DNA of 9,962 bases from Phycisphaerales bacterium UBA7708 (GTDB lineage Bacteria > Planctomycetota > Phycisphaerae > Sedimentisphaerales > Anaerohalosphaeraceae), in NCBI GenBank assembly GCA_002482415.1, contig DLFY01000331.1:3458-13419 (forward strand), in the 5' to 3' direction. Positions 6,340 to 9,962 of this stretch are shown one piece after another. The notes beneath the pieces are model-generated. The model was given only the letters and a program-made list of their open reading frames with translations, was not told the DNA's origin and ran no database searches. The stretch's first letter is position 1, and each line of letters starts with the position of its first letter. Made by a program: the position numbers and the translations under genes.

Positions 6340-9044
6340 TATTTCTTTCCTTTATTAAAAAGCCCGTCGAGTGCATCCAGACCTTTTTCGATCGCTTCTT
6401 TGGTTTTCTCATCCTTGACGGGAATCTGCTCTTTGATCTGTTCGGTGATATTGCCCATCAGGAATTTGCCGGCATCCAGTTGAGGATTTTCAACCGTACC
6501 GGCCAGCGGCACCACCACCATCTTTGCATCGGCAGCCTTGCTGGTCGGGGCCTTGACATTCATGCTCAATGCTTTACTCATCAGGTCAATGGTCCCGCCG
6601 AAATGAATTCCCCAGGTCCGCCCGAACATCAGCGGCATATCGTCATACTTCACCAGGCCGTTTTTGACGGTAAAAGGCGAGGCGGGAATTGAAAACAGAT
6701 TCAAACCGTCATCCCGCAAGGCTTCTTTGATGATTGCCAGAACTTTGCTGGTCAGCCTGACATCGGTCATGCCTACGGTACCTTCGATATTGATATCTTT
6801 GGGAGTGCCGCCGCCCAGCGGAATGACCAGCGTCGTGCACGACAGGTTGGCTGTACCGCTGACGTTGGAGCTTTTGGCAAAAATCGGGTGGAGATACTGC
6901 AGCAGGTTGGCGCTGAGGACATCGTCGATCTTGACATTTTCGACCACGGCGGCGGGCTGACGCAGCTTGAGCACCATGGGCTTCTGGGCGAGGTTGACAT
7001 CGCCGGCAAACCGCACCTTGCCGCCGTTGACGTCGGCATCGGGCAGGTCAATGGCCGCCTGTCCCTGTTTGACGTTGAGTTTCAGTTCGGTGGCGCCGAA
7101 TTTGAGGCCTTTAAAGTCAGCCTTCTGGAAACCGAGTGCGGCATTGGCATTGAGATTGGCCAGCATCGCATTGGGGTCATTGGATGGATAGGTCGAAGCG
7201 AAGGTGATTTTGTCACTGCGTTTGCCTTCCATCGCCAGTCCTTCCGGCAGGAAAGGCTTGGCCATCGCGGTGACCTCTTTCCAGTCGTAGTCGGCCTGAA
7301 TATCACCGGCCAGCGCCGTCTTTGCCTGGTCAGCCTTCTGCGAGACCGTGCCTTTGAAGATCATCAGCGACTGGGCTTTTTTGCCCTCGAGGTCGAATTT
7401 AGTCGCAAATGCCTTCGTCGCGGGGTTGACGGTTCCATTAGCCACCAGCGTCAGGGTATCCTGGGTAAACGGGGCTTCAGTGCCCTGCCCGATGGAGAGT
7501 TTCTGAATCTCGGTCTTATCGGTACGGAAGACGATATCGGAACCCTGCGGCCTGACATCGATGACTGAATTGAGATTACCGGCCAGCGTCAAATCCGCGG
7601 GAAGACTGTCTGCGGCGAAGACTTTGGCCAAATCGAGGGCCTTTTTCAAATCCAGCTTTACATCCGCCTGGGCGGAAAGCTGGGTCATCTTCTCGGGATC
7701 CAGCGGCATCGACAGGGATTTAACGACGACCGTGCCCGCATCGAGTGTAGCATCGACGGAGTTGGCTTTCAGCAATTTGGCGGCACCGTCATGAACGACG
7801 TCATAATTAATCTTCACTGCCGACGGGGGCATCTTATTGGTGCCTTTGGCCACGGCTAAATTCTGAAAATCGGCAGAGCCTGCTGCGGCAATCGTATCGC
7901 CTTTGAGTGCGACCGAGCCTGCGGCATTGAGCGAGCCGGCCAGTTTGTAGCCTGCCATGTCGGTAAACTGGGCCGCGAAGGACTGGACGCCGGCCAGGTC
8001 CGCCTTGGCCTGATAGGTCAACTGCTCCAGATCGCCTTTGCAGTTGGCGGTGCAGAACGACGAATCGACATTGACGTTGTCGATGCGAATTTTATTGTCA
8101 ATCATGGCGGCCAGGGCCTTGATTTTCACGGGTTTATCCAGCGTCGTGGTCTTGCCGTCGAGGGTTTGTTTGAAATTCTCGATGGTGGCATCGGCGGCAA
8201 TCTTTTCGAACTGGCCGTCGTTGAGCTTGACATCGGCCTTGGCGTTCAGCAGGCCGGCGATATCGATCTTCTGCCCGGCCAGAGCCAGCAACGGCTTGAA
8301 ATCTTCGAGCTTGAGGTTGACCAGTTCCACCTGCACATCGCCGCTGGTACCCTTGAGGGTCAACTCTTTGGAGGGCGTTACGGTCCCTTCGGCCTTGACA
8401 TCGCCCTGCTGGCCCATGCCTCCCACGGCCATCGCAAAAGACAGCTTCGAGGCCTGGCCGAGGGGATTGATATCCACCTGCGAGGAGATGTTTTTGAATT
8501 CGAGCCGCTGCGGGGGATTGTCCGTGCGAATCGCCACGGTTCCTTCACGCAACTGAAGTGCCAGCTTTTCCAGCGGCAGCGCAACCGGCTGTGCAGGTGC
8601 GGATGGGCCGGACGGTTTTTCAGGTTCGGTCGGTGTGGTCTTCTGCGGCAGTTCCTTGACCAGAATATCCACCTGGGGCTTATCGATCAGGCCGTCGATC
8701 AGATTGATCTGGCCGCGGAGCAGGGATGATAATTTCGGATTCAGACGTACTTCATTGACGCTGACGGATGTGTCGCCGGTGCTGTCTTTGAAGGTCACGC
8801 CGGACAGCTTGAGGCCGGAAAACCAGCCCAGTGACAGATCGTTAATCTGAATATCGCCGTTGGTGGCGTTATTGATCTGGCTGACGACAATCTGCTTGCC
8901 CAGCGAGGTGGAAATCAGCGTCGGCAGCAGGGCCACCAGCAGAATGAGGACGGCAATCAGGATGCAGACGGCCCAGATGATTTTTTTCAGAAGTGAACGT
9001 TTCTTTGGCGTAACGGTTTCGGATTGATTCTTCTTTTCTTCCAT
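6339..9044 (-). CDS. AsmA-like large membrane-anchored envelope protein
   Basis: A 901-residue protein with a basic cytoplasmic N-terminus (about 1-21) and one membrane helix at about 22-44. The rest is a long periplasmic part built of alternating short beta strands typical of AsmA/TamB/YhdP-type lipid-transfer proteins. The segment after the helix (INDLSLGWFSGLKLSGVTF, 67-85) and the strand pair around INLIDGLIDKPQVDILV (113-129) are characteristic of the AsmA N-terminal region. VPLAGTVENPQLD (845-857) is the usual AsmA C-terminal signature. A Pro-rich linker lies at 137-154. The only periplasmic cysteines are C331, C335 and C736. The ATG at 9044 was preferred over 9062 because GGGAG lies seven bases before it, while 9062 has no ribosome-binding site. 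Family members form hydrophobic grooves that move phospholipid between membranes or influence outer-membrane assembly; the exact role here is inferred. Overlaps yihY by one base. Confidence 0.85.
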   Translation of the reverse strand: MEEKKNQSETVTPKKRSLLKKIIWAVCILIAVLILLVALLPTLISTSLGKQIVVSQINNATNGDIQINDLSLGWFSGLKLSGVTFKDSTGDTSVSVNEVRLNPKLSSLLRGQINLIDGLIDKPQVDILVKELPQKTTPTEPEKPSGPSAPAQPVALPLEKLALQLREGTVAIRTDNPPQRLEFKNISSQVDINPLGQASKLSFAMAVGGMGQQGDVKAEGTVTPSKELTLKGTSGDVQVELVNLKLEDFKPLLALAGQKIDIAGLLNAKADVKLNDGQFEKIAADATIENFKQTLDGKTTTLDKPVKIKALAAMIDNKIRIDNVNVDSSFCTANCKGDLEQLTYQAKADLAGVQSFAAQFTDMAGYKLAGSLNAAGSVALKGDTIAAAGSADFQNLAVAKGTNKMPPSAVKINYDVVHDGAAKLLKANSVDATLDAGTVVVKSLSMPLDPEKMTQLSAQADVKLDLKKALDLAKVFAADSLPADLTLAGNLNSVIDVRPQGSDIVFRTDKTEIQKLSIGQGTEAPFTQDTLTLVANGTVNPATKAFATKFDLEGKKAQSLMIFKGTVSQKADQAKTALAGDIQADYDWKEVTAMAKPFLPEGLAMEGKRSDKITFASTYPSNDPNAMLANLNANAALGFQKADFKGLKFGATELKLNVKQGQAAIDLPDADVNGGKVRFAGDVNLAQKPMVLKLRQPAAVVENVKIDDVLSANLLQYLHPIFAKSSNVSGTANLSCTTLVIPLGGGTPKDINIEGTVGMTDVRLTSKVLAIIKEALRDDGLNLFSIPASPFTVKNGLVKYDDMPLMFGRTWGIHFGGTIDLMSKALSMNVKAPTSKAADAKMVVVPLAGTVENPQLDAGKFLMGNITEQIKEQIPVKDEKTKEAIEKGLDALDGLFNKGKK

Positions 9045-9051
9045 GATAGAA

Positions 9052-9056
9052 CTCCC
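9052..9056 (-). promoter_or_regulatory. Ribosome-binding site deciding the AsmA-like start
   Basis: GGGAG on the minus strand, seven bases before the ATG at 9044. The in-frame ATG at 9062 lies upstream of this site and has no Shine-Dalgarno sequence, so the six-codon extension is unlikely to be translated. Confidence 0.7.
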
Positions 9057-9087
9057 ACACATTTGGCCAACAGCACCGCCGGTACGG

Positions 9088-9118
9088 AAAAGGGGCGCGG
9101 AGGAAAGACCGCCGCGCC
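9088..9118 (-). terminator. Probable intrinsic terminator after frr
   Basis: On the minus strand, a 7-bp all-G/C stem pairs GGCGCGG (written 5' to 3' on the + strand at 9094-9100) with CCGCGCC (9112-9118) around an 11-base loop. CC and then TTTT (9088-9091) follow. It begins 11 bases after the frr stop. The T run is short, so termination may be partial and allow read-through into the AsmA-like gene, for which I see no clear promoter. Confidence 0.5.
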
Positions 9119-9129
9119 GCCGGATGGTT

Positions 9130-9690
9130 TTAGCTGTTCATGATTTCTTCGGATTTGGATTTGACCAACTGATCAAGCTGGTCCACATGTTTCTTGGTCA
9201 GATCATCGGCTTCTTTCTTGCCTTTGTCGCGTTCATCTTCGGTGATTTGCTTGGCTTTTTCGGCATCTTCAAGCTGCTTGATGGCGTCGCGGCGGATGTT
9301 ACGCACGCTGACTTTGTGCCGTTCGCCGAGTTGTTTGACCTGGTTGACGATCTGTTTGCGGCGTTCTTCGCTCAGCGGCGGGATATTCAGGCGAATCATC
9401 TTGCCGTCCATAACCGGGGCCAGGCTCAGTTCACTGGCCTTGATGGATTTTTCGATATCCTTCAGGCAGCCGATATCGAAGGGCTTGATGACCAGCATCG
9501 CCGGCTCCGGGCAGGCAATCGCGGCAAGCTGCTTGAGCGGGGTCGGGGTGCCGTAATAATCGACCATCAGGTTTTCCACCAGCCCCGGTGAGGCCCGGCC
9601 GGTGCGAATCTGCCGAAGTTCGTTTTTCATAACTTCAATGGTTTTTTCCATGCTTTTTTCGTGCTGTGCTAAAATCGCTTTGGCAGACAT
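9130..9690 (-). CDS. frr: Ribosome recycling factor
   Basis: A 186-residue cytoplasmic factor, the standard length. With EF-G it splits post-termination ribosomes so the subunits can be reused. Diagnostic segments are LRQIRTGRASPGLVENLMVD (25-44) with the conserved RTGRAS, YYGTPTPLKQLA (45-56), IRLNIPPLSEERRKQIV (99-115) and VSVRNIRRDA (128-137). Domain I is the long three-helix bundle formed by both termini, and domain II is the small beta domain between. The ATG at 9690 was chosen over an in-frame ATG at 9732 because GGAG lies eight bases before it and the protein then begins like other family members (MSAKAILAQHEKSMEK). The gene follows pyrH by 50 bases, the classical pyrH-frr order, so the two are probably cotranscribed. 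A probable terminator follows. Confidence 0.98.
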   Translation of the reverse strand: MSAKAILAQHEKSMEKTIEVMKNELRQIRTGRASPGLVENLMVDYYGTPTPLKQLAAIACPEPAMLVIKPFDIGCLKDIEKSIKASELSLAPVMDGKMIRLNIPPLSEERRKQIVNQVKQLGERHKVSVRNIRRDAIKQLEDAEKAKQITEDERDKGKKEADDLTKKHVDQLDQLVKSKSEEIMNS

Positions 9691-9698
9691 AATCTGTA

Positions 9699-9702
9699 CT
9701 CC
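9699..9702 (-). promoter_or_regulatory. Ribosome-binding site deciding the frr start
   Basis: GGAG on the minus strand, eight bases before the ATG at 9690. It selects the 186-residue protein over a 14-residue N-terminal extension starting at 9732, which would nearly touch the pyrH stop and has no homology-like N-terminus. Confidence 0.65.
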
Positions 9703-9740
9703 AAAAATCAGTTGCTGTCCACGCAGGGACACTTTGTGTA

Positions 9741-9962
9741 TTATTCAGTTATTATCGTTCCGACTTTCTCGCCGCGAAAGGCGCGGGTGATATTGCCGTC
9801 CACGAAGATATTGAGAACCACAATCGGAATTTTGTTTTCCCAGCAGAGGCTGACGGCGGCCGGGTCCATGACCTTGAGATTCTTCTGCAGGACCTCGTGA
9901 TAGGTCAGCTTTTCGATCATCTGGGCGTCGGGATTTTTCTTGGGGTCGTCGGTGTAAACGCC
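9741..9962 (-). CDS. pyrH: UMP kinase, C-terminal part
   Basis: Partial gene: the last 73 codons plus a TAA stop, entering from the right edge. Translation starts GVYTDDPKKNPDAQMIEKLT and continues with YHEVLQKNLKVMDPAAVSLC. This is the UMP kinase C-terminal region, in which the VYTDDP loop contributes to nucleotide binding and the Y-EVL, MD-A(A/V) elements are conserved. The end reads NIFVDGNITRAFRGEKVGTIITE, in place of the enterobacterial leucine- and arginine-rich ending; this form occurs in many other phyla. The enzyme phosphorylates UMP to UDP in pyrimidine synthesis and belongs to the amino-acid-kinase fold, unlike eukaryotic UMP-CMP kinase. The frr gene begins 50 bases downstream on the same strand, which supports the assignment. 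The N-terminal two thirds and the promoter are outside the window. Confidence 0.95.
   Translation of the reverse strand, partial: GVYTDDPKKNPDAQMIEKLTYHEVLQKNLKVMDPAAVSLCWENKIPIVVLNIFVDGNITRAFRGEKVGTIITE

Noticed and set aside
6888..7568. Plus-strand ORF of 226 codons opposite the AsmA-like gene
   Set aside because: Antisense shadow. The minus frame is continuous for 901 codons with coherent AsmA features, and this ORF has none.
9703..9731. TGTCC/GGACA hairpin plus T5 between pyrH and frr as an attenuator
   Set aside because: The stem is only five pairs and the T run begins eight bases away. The geometry does not fit an intrinsic terminator, and the T run merges into the frr ribosome-binding region.

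Overview
The window reads as ordinary chromosomal DNA of a diderm (Gram-negative-type) bacterium. The base composition is moderately GC-rich and the genes are tightly packed, often overlapping or separated by only a few bases. The two-membrane inference rests on a MacA/HlyD-type periplasmic adaptor, a MacB-type permease and a long AsmA-like protein. The gene mix and the style of the UMP kinase C-terminus would suit Planctomycetota/Phycisphaerae or another PVC or deltaproteobacterial lineage. That placement is a weak impression from family knowledge, not something the sequence proves.

Layout from right to left, following the main (minus) strand. The right edge holds the C-terminal part of pyrH (UMP kinase), then frr (ribosome recycling factor), the classical nucleotide/translation pair. 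A GC-rich hairpin with a short T run follows frr. Next come a 901-residue AsmA-like membrane-anchored protein and a YihY/BrkB-family membrane protein whose start codon overlaps the AsmA stop (TAATG); these two look translationally coupled. The central section has four genes on alternating strands: a plus-strand LysE-family exporter convergent with yihY, a minus-strand beta-carbonic anhydrase divergent from the exporter, a plus-strand YjbQ-family protein convergent with the anhydrase, and then the divergent efflux operon. The left section is a minus-strand operon: a TetR regulator of the CecR/CerR type, a MacA-like adaptor, a MacB/LolD-type ABC ATPase, and the first 33 codons of the MacB-type permease, cut by the window edge.

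How the genes work together. The TetR-adaptor-ATPase-permease set is a self-contained regulated efflux or lipid-export cassette. Its regulator gene has a near-consensus sigma70 promoter whose -10 box lies inside a 20-bp imperfect palindrome, the arrangement expected for autorepression. The AsmA-like and YihY-like proteins may cooperate in envelope lipid handling. This is inference from AsmA-family roles and from the YihY-family member YhjD in lipid A export. The remaining genes are housekeeping or solute-exchange functions.

I found no CRISPR array, tRNA, rRNA, insertion sequence, phage gene or defence system, and no convincing undescribed multi-gene system. The observations most worth checking are the TetR promoter/operator, the coupled AsmA-YihY pair with a winged-helix-like tail on the YihY protein, and a perfect 9-bp hairpin at the convergent exporter/yihY junction.
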